Positions 9,331-19,494 are shown, counted from the stretch's first letter. The stretch: 64,000 bases of DNA from Muribaculaceae bacterium (GCA_017436845.1 JAFSCJ010000005.1:248001-312000); one strand, 5' to 3'. Program-made: numbers and translations. Notes: generated by a model not told the origin, from the letters alone.

Positions 9331-10050
9331 TTATTGAGCTGGCTCGTTAAGCAAGTCCATGAATTCCATGGTTTTTGCTTCCAATAAATTCATCACTTTG
9401 TTGATGCGAGCAACAAGATAATTATAGGCAAACATCGCTATGATACCTACTATCAATCCTGCAACTGTTGTAACAAGTGCCTCATATATACCACCTGCAA
9501 GAACATCAATATTTGCAGCACTACCGGCACTCGCAAGGTTATAGAATGCGTTTACCATACCCATTACCGTTCCCAAGAAACCCAGCATTGGCGCTCCGGC
9601 AGCAGTAGTTGCAAGCCAGGGAAGACCTTTGCCAAGTTTGGCAATTTCAAGATTTCCGGTATTTTCAATCGCCACAAGGACATCATTCATCGGACGTCCT
9701 ATGCGACTGATACCTTTCCCTATTAAACGAGCATAGGGAGAACCTGTTTTTTTACACAAATTCATGGCGCTTTCAATTTCTCCCTCATGGATATAATCTT
9801 TGATGCGCTTCATAAATGTTTCATCTTCTTGATTGGCTTTCTTAATCACCAAAAATCGCTCGATAAATATATATATGCACACTATGGACAAGAGAACAAG
9901 AGGAATCATTATAAAACCTCCTTCAAGGCACAATTCCCATATCGATAATTCAGCTGTTGCACCATTAGCAATCCCGGCTGCTGAAGATATAGAGTCAACA
10001 GCCACAGTAGTCGATGATGCTATAAATGATAGTAATGCCATAACTTTCAT
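9331..10050 (-). CDS. ExbB/TolQ/MotA-family proton channel protein
   Basis: 239 residues with three predicted membrane segments: about 44-66 (GGFIMIPLVLLSIVCIYIFI), then about 145-170 and 190-212. The family signature is seen in LPWLATTAAGAPMLGFLGTVMGMVNAF and EALVTTVAGLIVGIIAMFAYNYL. An extra hydrophobic start (residues 1-25) may be a further helix or a signal sequence. With the ExbD-like protein it forms the proton-driven motor that energises the TonB-like protein. The gene starts 11 bp after pdxJ, a neighbour arrangement I recall from other Bacteroidetes. Confidence 0.93.
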   Translation of the reverse strand: MKVMALLSFIASSTTVAVDSISSAAGIANGATAELSIWELCLEGGFIMIPLVLLSIVCIYIFIERFLVIKKANQEDETFMKRIKDYIHEGEIESAMNLCKKTGSPYARLIGKGISRIGRPMNDVLVAIENTGNLEIAKLGKGLPWLATTAAGAPMLGFLGTVMGMVNAFYNLASAGSAANIDVLAGGIYEALVTTVAGLIVGIIAMFAYNYLVARINKVMNLLEAKTMEFMDLLNEPAQ

Positions 10051-10061
10051 CCATTTTATCG

Positions 10062-10775
10062 TTAGATTAAACAGGCTTTATAACGTTTAATTGTCTCTTC
10101 AAGTCCGAGATAGAGCGCATCGCAGATCAAAGCATGACCTATAGACACCTCATTGAGATATGGAAGACGATCATAGAAGAATTTCAAGTTTTCAAGGCTC
10201 AAATCATGACCGGCATTAACGCCAAGTCCGGCATTGTGAGCGGCTTTACTTGCCACGACAAATGGAGCGATTGCCACTTCAGGATCAGTTGGGAACATAT
10301 CAGCATAAGGTTTTGTGAATAACTCCACTCTATCGGCACCTGCTTTTGCCGCCAACTTAATATTTTCAACATCTGTTCCAACAAATATTGAGGAACGAAT
10401 ACCTGCTTCACGCAATTTATCAACTATTCCTGTCAAAAATTCAAGATTAGCAGCAACATCCCATCCGGCATTCGATGTTATCGCATCGGGAGCATCAGGG
10501 ACAAGTGTTACTTGTTCTGGTTTCACTTTAAGGACCATATCCATAAACTCAGGAGATGGATATCCTTCTATATTAAATTCAGTCTTAACGATTGGACGCA
10601 AAGTAAAAACATCGTCATGCTTAATGTGTCGTTCATCAGGGCGTGGGTGAATAGTTATTCCATTAGCCCCAAATTTCTCACAATCGATAGCAACTTTTTG
10701 AACATTAGGCATGTTCTCTCCCCTCGAATTGCGTAAAGTCGCAATTTTATTAATGTTTACACTTAAGTTTGTCAT
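10062..10775 (-). CDS. pdxJ: Pyridoxine 5'-phosphate synthase
   Basis: 237 residues, full length for PdxJ. It condenses 1-deoxy-D-xylulose 5-phosphate with 3-amino-2-oxopropyl phosphate to make pyridoxine 5'-phosphate in the DXP-dependent B6 route. Recognisable motifs are [16 protein letters not shown] at the start, [13 protein letters not shown] around residue 40, EVTLVPD-like [11 protein letters not shown], and the C-terminal [16 protein letters not shown]. The gene opens the exbB-exbD-tonB operon. A pdxB homologue also lies in the window (12466-13500), so two steps of the same B6 pathway are encoded here. Confidence 0.97.
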   Translation of the reverse strand: MTNLSVNINKIATLRNSRGENMPNVQKVAIDCEKFGANGITIHPRPDERHIKHDDVFTLRPIVKTEFNIEGYPSPEFMDMVLKVKPEQVTLVPDAPDAITSNAGWDVAANLEFLTGIVDKLREAGIRSSIFVGTDVENIKLAAKAGADRVELFTKPYADMFPTDPEVAIAPFVVASKAAHNAGLGVNAGHDLSLENLKFFYDRLPYLNEVSIGHALICDALYLGLEETIKRYKACLI

Positions 10776-10794
10776 TCCTTTTAATCAAATTCAC

Positions 10795-10802
10795 TATATT
10801 TG
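10795..10802 (+). promoter_or_regulatory. -7 box TATATTTG for nadK
   Basis: TAnnTTTG match in the divergent pdxJ/nadK gap, 86 bp before the nadK ATG, implying a leader of about 80 nt. Confidence 0.5.
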
Positions 10803-10821
10803 TAGAATATAATTCAGACTA

Positions 10822-10829
10822 CAAAAGTA
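10822..10829 (-). promoter_or_regulatory. -7 box TACTTTTG for the pdxJ-exbBD-tonB operon
   Basis: TAnnTTTG match on the minus strand, 46 bp before the pdxJ ATG. It overlaps the opposite nadK promoter region, so the two divergent promoters are back to back. Confidence 0.5.
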
Positions 10830-10887
10830 ATATGAATTAATAAAAAGCAAAAGTTTTTATAGGCAAAAAAGATTAAGACCTCAGACT

Positions 10888-11757
10888 ATGAGATTGGCTA
10901 TATACGGAAATAAATATCAAGAGGGGCATATTGATGGGTTATCACGTTTTTTTAACGCTATAACAGATTATGATGTGAAGGTAGCGATGGAATATACGTT
11001 CTACAACTACCTATGTCGAGTTTTGCCCACACCCCCACATGTTGATGAAATCATAAAGGGAGATAACTTCTCGGCCGATTTAGCCATCAGTATAGGTGGC
11101 GATGGCACATTTCTTCGCACAGCTCAATGGGTGGGGAGGAAAAATATTCCCATCATGGGTATCAATACCGGACACCTTGGATATCTCGCCGATGTACAAA
11201 TATCTGAAAGCGAAACAATTCTTGATGATCTCACTGCCGGAAACTATAAAATCGAGGAACGGTCTTTAATCGAGATTTCATCATCAAATGAGATTTTAGA
11301 CAAATGGCCCTTTGCTTTAAATGAAGTCGCAATCCTAAAACAAGACACCGCATCAATGATTTCAATCAAGACTGAAATTAATGATGTGGAACTTAACACC
11401 TATTTGGGCGATGGTCTGATTATTTCTACCCCAACGGGTAGTACAGGTTACAACCTGTCGGTGGGAGGTCCCATCATAGAGCCAACAGCTCCCAATTGGG
11501 TGATTTCTCCCATTGCCGCCCATTCTCTAACAATGCGTCCATTGGTCGTGAGCGACGAAAGTATCATAAAAATAACTACTTCTTCTCGTGCCACGAACTA
11601 TCGTCTCAGTCTTGATGGTCGTTCTATCACTCTTCCCGAAGGCTCTTCAATTTCATTACGTAAAGCGCCTTTTGTTATCAATGTAGTGCAACGATTAGAT
11701 CATCATTTTACCGACACGTTACGCAATAAATTATTATGGGGTATTGATAAGAGATAA
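10888..11757 (+). CDS. nadK: NAD kinase
   Basis: 289 residues. Phosphorylates NAD to NADP with ATP in the cytosol. The diagnostic GGDGT sits at residues 70-74 (ISIGGDGTFLRTA), followed by NEVAI near 147 and the conserved TPTGSTGYNLSVGGPI near 180-195. The start ATG is preceded by a promoter at 10795 and no better start is seen. Its TAA overlaps the ATG of the next gene by one base (TAATG), so the two are translationally coupled. Confidence 0.97.
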   Translation: MRLAIYGNKYQEGHIDGLSRFFNAITDYDVKVAMEYTFYNYLCRVLPTPPHVDEIIKGDNFSADLAISIGGDGTFLRTAQWVGRKNIPIMGINTGHLGYLADVQISESETILDDLTAGNYKIEERSLIEISSSNEILDKWPFALNEVAILKQDTASMISIKTEINDVELNTYLGDGLIISTPTGSTGYNLSVGGPIIEPTAPNWVISPIAAHSLTMRPLVVSDESIIKITTSSRATNYRLSLDGRSITLPEGSSISLRKAPFVINVVQRLDHHFTDTLRNKLLWGIDKR

Positions 11758-12479
11758 TGCCACCCATCAAGCTCATAACCGGATATGAATTTGACTATCC
11801 TCAATTAGGGTTAGTCAGAATAACTGTGCGCAATAATACCCGTAGCATTACTGCTCGATGGAAAAATGGAAAAATTCAGCTTAATGTCCCTCGTGGAATT
11901 ACAGAGCAGGATATCTTTAATGCATTACAGAAATTCACACCTTCCTTACAACGGAATAAACCCTCTCTCATTTATCATGATGGGCAACAAATCATTCTGG
12001 AAGGATTGACTATTTTAATCAAAAGACAAACATTAAATTCGGAGAAAATACTTGGGCAAGCACGCATACCAAATTCAATAATAGGAGTGGGATGCGATTG
12101 GGATTTCAATAATGACAATACCACAAAATCAATCAGTCGATTAATGTGTAAAATTGCCCAACGTCTTGCTCCTGAAATACTTCTTCCACATGCTCGTCGA
12201 TTGGCACAGAATGTTGGGATAGCTCCTTTAGGGTGGACAATATCAACAGGGCATCGTGTACTTGGAAAATGTGATAGCAACGGCTTTATTTCCCTTTCCT
12301 ATATCATTGTTTTCCTCCCAAAACATTTGAGAGAATATATCATCTATCATGAACTTGCCCATCTCTCAGAAATGAATCACAGCAGTCGTTTCCATCAATT
12401 GTGCAATAAATATTGTAATGGAAAAGAGAAAACCTACATTCGCGACTTGAAAGCCTACAAATGGCCTATTCTAAGATAA
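11757..12479 (+). CDS. YgjP/SprT-like zinc metallopeptidase domain protein (DUF45)
   Basis: 240 residues. The zinc-binding HELAH motif is at residues 198-202 (IIYHELAHLSEMNHSSRFH), with the third histidine in NHS (208), the pattern of the YgjP-type metallopeptidase-like family. The central region QRLAPEILLPHARRLA and GWTISTGHRVLGKCDSNG also fit that family, where WGSC-type residues precede the HExxH. The role in cells is not established; no export signal is seen, so it is cytosolic. Its first base overlaps the nadK stop. Its 3' end overlaps the convergent pdxB by 14 bp (12466-12479), leaving no room for a normal terminator. Confidence 0.85.
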   Translation: MPPIKLITGYEFDYPQLGLVRITVRNNTRSITARWKNGKIQLNVPRGITEQDIFNALQKFTPSLQRNKPSLIYHDGQQIILEGLTILIKRQTLNSEKILGQARIPNSIIGVGCDWDFNNDNTTKSISRLMCKIAQRLAPEILLPHARRLAQNVGIAPLGWTISTGHRVLGKCDSNGFISLSYIIVFLPKHLREYIIYHELAHLSEMNHSSRFHQLCNKYCNGKEKTYIRDLKAYKWPILR

Positions 12480-13500
12480 TGTTTTTAACTTCAGAACGAT
12501 AATTATAGGTATTACGCAGTTGCTCAAATGAGTATTTATCCTCTTTTAACGCAATTGTATCTTCCTTTGGAGAATAAGAATTTTCTATTGTCTCAAAAGA
12601 AACATGTTCTGCAGCTCCGGCAGGGACAGTCTCCGACAGACTAATATAAGGCAATCCAAAGTGTTTCGTCAACGCTTTTACAACCATTGCAGTGGCTCTG
12701 ATTTTCCCTTCTCGAGAATATCCTGCAATGTGAGGAGTAGCAATAATAGCTCGTTTCAATAGTTCATCCGATATATCAGGCTCGTTTTCCCAACAATCGA
12801 CCACAACATCGGCAATCTTACCATTATTTAATGCGACAAGAATCGCCTGAGTGTCAACAATGGGACCACGCGCACTATCAATAATCAACGGACAACGAGC
12901 AACTTTATCTAGAAATGATGCATCACACATGTGATAAGTGGGGTATTGCCCATTTTTAGTCAACGGAGTGTGGAAAGTTATTATATCGGCATACTTGGCT
13001 ATTGTCTCTAAAGACACAAAATTATTGGTGCTTTCAAGCTCTGCTCTCGGTGGATCACAACTCAAAACATTCATCCCCAATTGTAGTGCCCATCGTTCAA
13101 CAATCGAACCGACATGCCCCACTCCTACAATTCCCATTGTCAAAGTATTTATCGGGCGCGAATCTCCTCTTTGCTTTAACCAATAAGCAATAGACGCAAA
13201 TACATATTGTGCCACTGCCGGAGCATTGCATCCGGGAGCATTATACACAGCTATTCCTTTTTTGCTACAATAATCAAGATCAATGTGGTCAGTCCCGATT
13301 GTTGCCGTAGCAATAAATTTACAGCGAGAGCCATCAAGCAATGACGCATTGCATCGAGTGCGAGTGCGTATTATCATTGCATCAACATTCTTTACTGCAT
13401 CAGCAGTAAATTCCTCCGGAGCAAGATAACTCACCTGACAACAGTCATCAAGAACACCTTGTATAAATGGAATTTTATTTTCGACAACAACCTTTATCAT
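12466..13500 (-). CDS. pdxB: Erythronate-4-phosphate dehydrogenase
   Basis: About 344 residues from MIKVVVENKIPFI; a start 18 bp further upstream is possible, but the ATG at 13500 overlaps the preceding stop as ATGA, typical of coupling. It oxidises 4-phosphoerythronate, the second step of DXP-dependent B6 synthesis. The D-2-hydroxyacid dehydrogenase fold is evident: ATIGTDHIDLDYC, the NAD-binding MGIVGVGHVGSIV, CDPPRAE, DSARGPIVD and TPHIAGYSREGK with the catalytic His. The extra C-terminal dimerisation segment of PdxB is present but short (about 60 residues). The gene ends a five-gene minus-strand run. Confidence 0.93.
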   Translation of the reverse strand: MIKVVVENKIPFIQGVLDDCCQVSYLAPEEFTADAVKNVDAMIIRTRTRCNASLLDGSRCKFIATATIGTDHIDLDYCSKKGIAVYNAPGCNAPAVAQYVFASIAYWLKQRGDSRPINTLTMGIVGVGHVGSIVERWALQLGMNVLSCDPPRAELESTNNFVSLETIAKYADIITFHTPLTKNGQYPTYHMCDASFLDKVARCPLIIDSARGPIVDTQAILVALNNGKIADVVVDCWENEPDISDELLKRAIIATPHIAGYSREGKIRATAMVVKALTKHFGLPYISLSETVPAGAAEHVSFETIENSYSPKEDTIALKEDKYSFEQLRNTYNYRSEVKNIILE

Positions 13501-14477
13501 ACCATTACGCTCCACCAATAAAGAGCAATGTAAACAGCGATTATTCCTAATATTGCAATGTAACTGCGTTGATAATTATTTATGGCAAAATAATGCCCCA
13601 TTTGGAATGCAGCACAACAATTTAAAAGAGGAATATATGTGGCACTATTAGTATAATCAGCCAAAACAAGAATTATGGTAATAAACGACATAATGGAGAT
13701 AAAACCATTATAAGCTCGTGTTTTGGAATTATAATTAAATACCCTCACAAGATTAAGCACACCGAATACAAAAGTTGCCATCACAGTAATCCCTATTGTT
13801 ACCAATAATTGTAACATTTCATGACTGTCAATTGCACTAAACACATTTACGATATGAGGGAGTTCTATGTTTTTAAACGAAATCAAATCGAAACCCCACA
13901 ATATCCATATAGGAGTAATAATCCCTATTCCTGCTGCAAGCAATGTTTTGAGATTTAAAATCCGCATTTGCGCACATCCAATCAAGAAAAGCGGAATATA
14001 AAACAAATAGGCATATTGCGACATTGCGCCCATCGTTAACAAAAAGAATATCAGAAATATGGGTTGTAATGGATAGGGGCGATTAAATGCCATGTACAAT
14101 TTAAAGGACAAGAACAAGACTACAAAACAAAGCAATGTCCCTCCATAAAATTGTCCCATGAACGATGGCAATGCCATCTGTAATATAAGGAACAATCCGG
14201 CAAATAAGTCTGAAGCACTTCGCAAGATATTAAATCGCTTATTTAGCAAGATTAACATTACCGCGATGAACACATTAAGCACCAGATTTATAACAAGAGA
14301 GGCTCCTCCGACCGGCAACCAATCGTCAGCCGAAGGCAACCACGTTCCTGTATCGCCCGGAATGTCAGCGATATTTCCTGTACAATAAGACACGATAGTC
14401 GCGACAATAGCAATTGCCATCATCAACATTGTCCCAAAACGGGAATGTAGAAAGCGTAAAATATCGTGTTCTGTCAC
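13497..14477 (-). CDS. Multi-pass membrane protein, DUF6427-like
   Basis: 326 residues, very hydrophobic, with roughly eight to ten predicted membrane helices (for example MLMMAIAIVATIVSYC at the start, VLNVFIAVMLILLN, TLLCFVVLFLSFKLYM, PIFLIFFLLTMGAM, TVMATFVFGVLNLV and IAILGIIAVYIALYWW at the end). No catalytic motif is seen. It resembles hypothetical membrane proteins found beside housekeeping genes in Bacteroidetes; the DUF6427 link is from memory and uncertain. It starts 15 bp after purD and its TGA overlaps the pdxB ATG (ATGA), so expression is coupled to that operon. Confidence 0.7.
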   Translation of the reverse strand: MTEHDILRFLHSRFGTMLMMAIAIVATIVSYCTGNIADIPGDTGTWLPSADDWLPVGGASLVINLVLNVFIAVMLILLNKRFNILRSASDLFAGLFLILQMALPSFMGQFYGGTLLCFVVLFLSFKLYMAFNRPYPLQPIFLIFFLLTMGAMSQYAYLFYIPLFLIGCAQMRILNLKTLLAAGIGIITPIWILWGFDLISFKNIELPHIVNVFSAIDSHEMLQLLVTIGITVMATFVFGVLNLVRVFNYNSKTRAYNGFISIMSFITIILVLADYTNSATYIPLLNCCAAFQMGHYFAINNYQRSYIAILGIIAVYIALYWWSVMV

Positions 14478-14492
14478 TTTAACTTGTCGCTA

Positions 14493-15764
14493 TTAGCGTA
14501 AGTCGTTACCTATATCACGTCTGAAATATTTGCCTTCAAAGTCAACCAATGCAATGCTGGCATAACTCTTAGCAAGTGCTTCTTTCATATCTTTGCCATA
14601 AGAGCTTGCTGCAATTACACGACCTCCTGAAGTAACAACGCCATCTTCAACAGCCTTAGTCCCTGCATGGAAGAGGATGCTATCAGTAACATTCTCCAAT
14701 CCGGTGATTTTCTTACCTTTCTCATAATCACCCGGATAGCCACCTGAAACCATCATAACGGTAACAGCAGTGCGAGGATCTTCCTTCAATTCAAGTGAGC
14801 CAAGGTTTCCTTCAGCAGCAGCCTTCATAAGAGCGACAAGATCGCTATCAATGCGCAACATCACCGCTTCAGTTTCAGGGTCTCCCATGCGCACATTATA
14901 TTCAATAACCATAGGCTCTCCTTCGACATTAATTAAGCCAAGGAAAATAAATCCTCTATAAGTTATATTTTCAGCAAGAAGACCTTTTATCGTAGGCTCG
15001 ATAATGCGTTCACGCACCTTTGCCATAAATACTTCATCGGCAAATTGCACAGGGCTCACAGCTCCCATACCTCCGGTGTTCAATCCGGTATCTCCTTCTC
15101 CAATGCGTTTGTAGTCCTTCGCAACAGGAAGCACTCGATAACCACCATTACCATCGGTCAATACAAATACTGAACATTCAATTCCTGAAAGGAACTCTTC
15201 GATAACAACAGTAGCCGATGATGCGCCAAACATGCCCGAAAGCATTTCACGCAATGACTCGCGAGCTTCTTCAATTGTAGGGAGAATAAGAACACCCTTT
15301 CCTGCTGCCAATCCGTCAGCTTTAAGCACATAAGGAGCTTTCAATTCTTCCAAGAAACGGAATCCATCTTCAATTGTTTCAGCTGTGAAACTGCGGTAAC
15401 GAGCTGTGGGGATATTGTTTTTCACCATAAATTGTTTGGCAAAATCTTTACTTCCTTCAAGAGCAGCACCAGCCTTCGATGGTCCAACAACAAGGATATC
15501 TTCTTGTTCAAAATAGTCGTAAATACCCTTTACAAGAGGATCCTCATTGCCAACAACAATCATTTTAATGTCATTGGCTTTAACCCACTCTTTTATTGCA
15601 TCAAAATCAAGTGGAGAAAGGGCAACATTTGTGCCATATTGCGATGTTCCACCATTTCCCGGAGCAATATACAATTTGCCCAACAAAGGGCTCTGACTCA
15701 TTTTCCATGCAAGTGCTGATTCACGACCGCCCGATCCTAGCAAAAGAATATCCATTTTTTCCAT
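14493..15764 (-). CDS. purD: Phosphoribosylamine-glycine ligase (GAR synthetase)
   Basis: 423 residues, normal length. Joins glycine to 5-phosphoribosylamine using ATP, the second step of de novo purine synthesis. The start [17 protein letters not shown] matches the family's N-terminal nucleotide-binding fold. The ATP-grasp part shows [39 protein letters not shown] and [14 protein letters not shown], all diagnostic. An internal Met at residue 4 (15755) is the more usual family start. It lies 11 bp after the RNA methyltransferase gene in the same operon. Confidence 0.97.
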   Translation of the reverse strand: MEKMDILLLGSGGRESALAWKMSQSPLLGKLYIAPGNGGTSQYGTNVALSPLDFDAIKEWVKANDIKMIVVGNEDPLVKGIYDYFEQEDILVVGPSKAGAALEGSKDFAKQFMVKNNIPTARYRSFTAETIEDGFRFLEELKAPYVLKADGLAAGKGVLILPTIEEARESLREMLSGMFGASSATVVIEEFLSGIECSVFVLTDGNGGYRVLPVAKDYKRIGEGDTGLNTGGMGAVSPVQFADEVFMAKVRERIIEPTIKGLLAENITYRGFIFLGLINVEGEPMVIEYNVRMGDPETEAVMLRIDSDLVALMKAAAEGNLGSLELKEDPRTAVTVMMVSGGYPGDYEKGKKITGLENVTDSILFHAGTKAVEDGVVTSGGRVIAASSYGKDMKEALAKSYASIALVDFEGKYFRRDIGNDLR

Positions 15765-15775
15765 ATCTTGTTTTA

Positions 15776-17311
15776 TTATTTATTTTCGTTATTGTTAGTT
15801 TCTCCATTTTCAGTAGGACGTTTCCATCCACGACGAGTGCGCATGAATGGACCTTCTGCAGGTGGCAACGATGGAGTACGACCAAGTATTGATTTCAATG
15901 CACCTTCATTACGACGTTTTGCCAATGGGTTTTCCGACAAAACCTCAGGTTTTTCCTCACGACGGGCACGACCTTTAGGTTTTGCCAAATATTTTTCTTC
16001 AAGAGCGCTACGTTTTTCCGGCTTTGGTCCACGCATCTCTTTGCCTCCCATACCTTTGCGACGAGCATCTTCCTTCCATTGACGGTCGCTAACACGCTTG
16101 ATTTTTCCTTTTTTTTCAGGGCGTTCCTCTCTGTCGCCCAATTTTATTGAGCCTCCACCTTTACGGAATGATTTATAATCGCCATCAAATATCACATATT
16201 CACGCAATTCACACTCAAGCGCACCATTTAATATTGGTGTTCTTGAAGATGGAGCAAGACCTATCTTCTTGAAATATTCATCTCTATAACCAATTATCCA
16301 CGCATGACCTTTGAATACATGTTTGAGTTTTGTTCCTATCGTTTCATACAATCCTTCCATGTCGTCGGAGCTAATGCGTTCTCCATAAGGAGGGTTTGTT
16401 ATTATGAAACAGTTTTCAGGAGCTTCTTCCCACAATGCGATAGGCTTGATTTGCAAATCAACATATTTAGCAACACCGGCTTGTTTCACATTTCTCTCTG
16501 CTATGGCAACTGCCTTTGGAGAGATATCGGCACCATAGATTTTGAATTTAAATTCGCGTTCTTGACTCTCGTCATTATACAAGCGGTCAAATAACTCTTC
16601 ATCAAAATCGTTCCATTGCTCAAATGCAAACGATTTGCGATAAATACCCGGATTTATGTTTGCAGCTATCAAAGCGGCCTCAACAAGGAATGTACCAGAA
16701 CCACACATGGGGTCAACCAATGGGCAATCGCCCTTCCAACCACTTTTCAAGATTATGCCGGCAGCAAGAACTTCGTTAATGGGAGCATCGGTCTGTGCTA
16801 CTCGATAACCCCGCTTGTGAAGTGATTCTCCCGACGAGTCGAGCGACAATGTAACACGATCACCGGCAATGTGTACATTTATCATAACATCGGCATCTTG
16901 CAATCTCACTCCGGGACGTTTATCCGGACCATATTTGTCTTTGAAAAAGTCAACAATGGCATCTTTTACGCGATATGTTACAAAGCGAGAATGTGAAAAC
17001 TCTTCAGAGTTTACAACTGAGTCAATTGAGAACGTTTTATCCAATGAAAGAACTTGTGTCCAATCATACTCCTTAATCATTTCATAAAGAGCATCAGTAT
17101 CTTTAGCAATAAACTTATAAATAGGCTTCAAAATTCTCAATGCAGTGCGACAACACATATTTGCTTTATAAAGCATCTCCAAGTCACCTTCAAACGACAC
17201 CATGCGTCGTCCTATTTCAACATTTTCAGCCCCTAAGTTTTTTAATTCATCGGCAAGCACATCTTCCAACCCTTGGAATGTCTTTGCCACCATTTCAAAA
17301 CGTTCTTTCAT
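15776..17311 (-). CDS. THUMP-domain class I RNA methyltransferase with basic C-terminal tail
   Basis: 511 residues. An N-terminal ferredoxin-like/THUMP region (about 1-160) precedes a Rossmann methyltransferase of the UPF0020 family; [19 protein letters not shown] is the SAM-binding motif and [10 protein letters not shown] is the NPPY catalytic motif for N2 methylation of guanosine. The core resembles the N-terminal half of RlmL or YpsC, so 23S rRNA guanine methylation is likely but not proven. From about residue 386 the protein gains some 125 residues very rich in Lys, Arg, Glu and Pro, low complexity, probably a disordered RNA-binding tail. Its ATG overlaps the preceding TGA (ATGA), coupling it to the serine acetyltransferase gene. 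Confidence 0.9.
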   Translation of the reverse strand: MKERFEMVAKTFQGLEDVLADELKNLGAENVEIGRRMVSFEGDLEMLYKANMCCRTALRILKPIYKFIAKDTDALYEMIKEYDWTQVLSLDKTFSIDSVVNSEEFSHSRFVTYRVKDAIVDFFKDKYGPDKRPGVRLQDADVMINVHIAGDRVTLSLDSSGESLHKRGYRVAQTDAPINEVLAAGIILKSGWKGDCPLVDPMCGSGTFLVEAALIAANINPGIYRKSFAFEQWNDFDEELFDRLYNDESQEREFKFKIYGADISPKAVAIAERNVKQAGVAKYVDLQIKPIALWEEAPENCFIITNPPYGERISSDDMEGLYETIGTKLKHVFKGHAWIIGYRDEYFKKIGLAPSSRTPILNGALECELREYVIFDGDYKSFRKGGGSIKLGDREERPEKKGKIKRVSDRQWKEDARRKGMGGKEMRGPKPEKRSALEEKYLAKPKGRARREEKPEVLSENPLAKRRNEGALKSILGRTPSLPPAEGPFMRTRRGWKRPTENGETNNNENK

Positions 17312-18246
17312 TCTTGCTTAAATCTTAATATATTGTTAGCCTTAGCTTGTACAAGTTTTTCTCCTTCAGCAACATCTTCGGTAACCCAAATATTACCACC
17401 GATAACCGCATTTGCGCCCACCTTGATGCGCCCGAGAATAGATGTATTGGAATATATTACAACATTATCGCCAATGATAGGATGACGAGGTATTCCTTTT
17501 ATCGGATTGTTATTTTCATCGGTATCAAAACTCTTGGCTCCAAGTGTTACCCCTTGATATATCTTGACATTATTACCGATAATTGCTGTTGCACCAACAA
17601 CTACCCCTGTACCATGGTCAATAGTAAATGACTCTCCTATTGTAGCTGCCGGGTGGATATCAATACCAGTTTCGCTATGAGCCTGCTCACTTATCATGCG
17701 AGGAATAATGGGCACTTGTAGCTTTACTAGTTCATGAGCAATGCGATAGTTGCTTATTGCACGGATTGCAGGATAGCAATAGATGACCTCATCGGTCGAT
17801 ATAGCTGCCGGGTCGCCATAATAAGTGGCCTTGACATCGGTCGTCAACAAGCGTCTAAGTTCGGGAAGATTTGATATAAATGCCTCAGCTTTCTCTTCAG
17901 CAGTCTTGTGAAGTTCACTCAAGTTAGGTGTTTCATTGCATGATACATTGAAACATAATCCTGCCATGATTTGATTTACCAAAACGGCATATAATCGTTC
18001 ACATCTAATGCCAGTGTGATACTCGACATTAAAACGACTCACTTCGCCTTCTCCAAAAAATCCGGGAAAAATCAGAGCTCGACACAAATCAACAATCTCA
18101 GCCACAGCTCGCTGCGACGGCAATGGTTCACCTTGCCACCTCATGTGGCACACACTATGCAAATTTTTAGGTCGTGACAATGCCGAAACTGTCTCGGCAA
18201 TACGTTTCACGCGTTGATTTGTCTGCTCCATAGCTGTAATTTCCAA
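17308..18246 (-). CDS. cysE: Serine O-acetyltransferase
   Basis: 312 residues, or 307 if the Met at 18231 is used; the promoter at 18256-18263 lies so close that the internal start is likely. It transfers acetyl from acetyl-CoA to serine for cysteine synthesis. The N-terminal half is an alpha-helical domain; the C-terminal half is a left-handed beta-helix of hexapeptide repeats: GIDIHPAATIGESFTIDHGTGVVVGATAIIGNNVKIYQGVTLGA is visible in pieces from about 190, with the catalytic DHGTG. The length and extended N-terminus fit the EpsC/SAT type of Bacteroidetes. It is the first gene of a five-gene operon. Confidence 0.92.
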   Translation of the reverse strand: MEITAMEQTNQRVKRIAETVSALSRPKNLHSVCHMRWQGEPLPSQRAVAEIVDLCRALIFPGFFGEGEVSRFNVEYHTGIRCERLYAVLVNQIMAGLCFNVSCNETPNLSELHKTAEEKAEAFISNLPELRRLLTTDVKATYYGDPAAISTDEVIYCYPAIRAISNYRIAHELVKLQVPIIPRMISEQAHSETGIDIHPAATIGESFTIDHGTGVVVGATAIIGNNVKIYQGVTLGAKSFDTDENNNPIKGIPRHPIIGDNVVIYSNTSILGRIKVGANAVIGGNIWVTEDVAEGEKLVQAKANNILRFKQE

Positions 18247-18255
18247 TATTTCTCA

Positions 18256-18263
18256 CAAAGTTA
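18256..18263 (-). promoter_or_regulatory. -7 box TAACTTTG for the cysE-purD-pdxB operon
   Basis: Exact TAnnTTTG on the minus strand. It is only 9 bp from the long-form cysE start (18246) and 24 bp from the internal Met (18231). Confidence 0.6.
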
Positions 18264-18294
18264 CAACTTTTAGACAATAAAAACCAACCAAGAG

Positions 18295-19479
18295 TTACAT
18301 TTTGTCTACGATTGCATCAGCAAGAGCTCGACATTTTTCAATATCAATATTTCCAGGAGCCTGCTTGTTCTCCACCGACACAATTTCAGTATCTAACAGA
18401 TGACTCTCTTCAAGCACCTCGTTAATACGACTTACCGCTTTTGAAGCCCATGTAAATGAACCAAACGCTCCAACTACACGATTCTTCAATTCGCGTGTTT
18501 TAATGGCTTGAACGACCGATTCTATGAGAGGGAAAAGAGTGTTTGAGTATGTCGGCGCACCTATTATCAGCCCTTTGTATTGGAATATATCACTTAGAAT
18601 ATATGACAGGTGAGAATAAGATACATTGTGCATCTTAATTTTCTTCACTCCTCTTTCTGCCAATCGTGTCGCAATAGCTTCGGCCATCTCTTGAGTGTTA
18701 CCATACATTGAGCCATAAATAATTACAACACCATCTTCTGCTTCATATTTGCTCAATTTATCATAGATTGAAACAACTTTTCCCAAGTTCTTATGCCACA
18801 CCGGTCCATGAGTAGAACATATATAATCTATTTCCAAATCGGATGTCTTAGCAAGAGCTTTTTGCACAGGCATTCCATATTTCCCTACAATGTTGGAATA
18901 ATAACGATACATCTCCGGGATATATGGCTCAACTTCCATCTCCTCATCAACAACTGCTCCATTCAATGCCCCGAAACAACCAAAAGCATCTCCTGAAAAC
19001 AACACCTTGTCTTCGACAATATAAGTCATCATTGTTTCCGGCCAATGCACCATGGGTGTCAAGCGGAATGACAATGTTTTACCTCCAAGGTCAAGAGTAT
19101 CATTATCCTTGACTGCAATCACATTTTCAGATATCCCATAAAAGCCGTTAACCATTTCAAGAGTCTTGGCATTTCCCACAATTGTCATATTGGGATAATA
19201 ACCACGCAACACTTTTATCGCTCCCGAGTGGTCAGGTTCCATGTGGTTAATCACAAGATAGTCAGGATGTTTATCCCCGATTATCTCTTTTATGTGTTTT
19301 ACCAAATTGTCACATTGGCTGATTTCTACCCCATCAATAAGAGCAGTTTTCTCTCCCGTAACAATATAAGAGTTATAAGACACACCATAGGGCAACGGCC
19401 ACAACGCCTCAAATCGTTGCGTTGTGCGATCATTCACCCCTACATAATAAACTCCTTTTTTAATCTCTTTTATATTCAT
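18295..19479 (-). CDS. FprA-type flavodiiron protein (NO/O2 reductase)
   Basis: 394 residues: an N-terminal metallo-beta-lactamase-like diiron domain fused to a C-terminal flavodoxin domain. Diiron ligands are visible at His79, Glu81, Asp83 and His84 (NHMEPDHSG), His145 (PMVHWPE), Asp164 (FSGDAFG) and His224 (CSTHGPVW). The FMN loop is GSMYGNTQ at about 256-263. Such proteins reduce O2 to water or NO to N2O and protect anaerobes from these gases; the electron donor, usually a rubredoxin, is not in the window. The gene follows comM by 15 bp and closes that operon. Confidence 0.95.
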   Translation of the reverse strand: MNIKEIKKGVYYVGVNDRTTQRFEALWPLPYGVSYNSYIVTGEKTALIDGVEISQCDNLVKHIKEIIGDKHPDYLVINHMEPDHSGAIKVLRGYYPNMTIVGNAKTLEMVNGFYGISENVIAVKDNDTLDLGGKTLSFRLTPMVHWPETMMTYIVEDKVLFSGDAFGCFGALNGAVVDEEMEVEPYIPEMYRYYSNIVGKYGMPVQKALAKTSDLEIDYICSTHGPVWHKNLGKVVSIYDKLSKYEAEDGVVIIYGSMYGNTQEMAEAIATRLAERGVKKIKMHNVSYSHLSYILSDIFQYKGLIIGAPTYSNTLFPLIESVVQAIKTRELKNRVVGAFGSFTWASKAVSRINEVLEESHLLDTEIVSVENKQAPGNIDIEKCRALADAIVDKM

Positions 19480-19494
19480 AATTTTAAATTTTAA

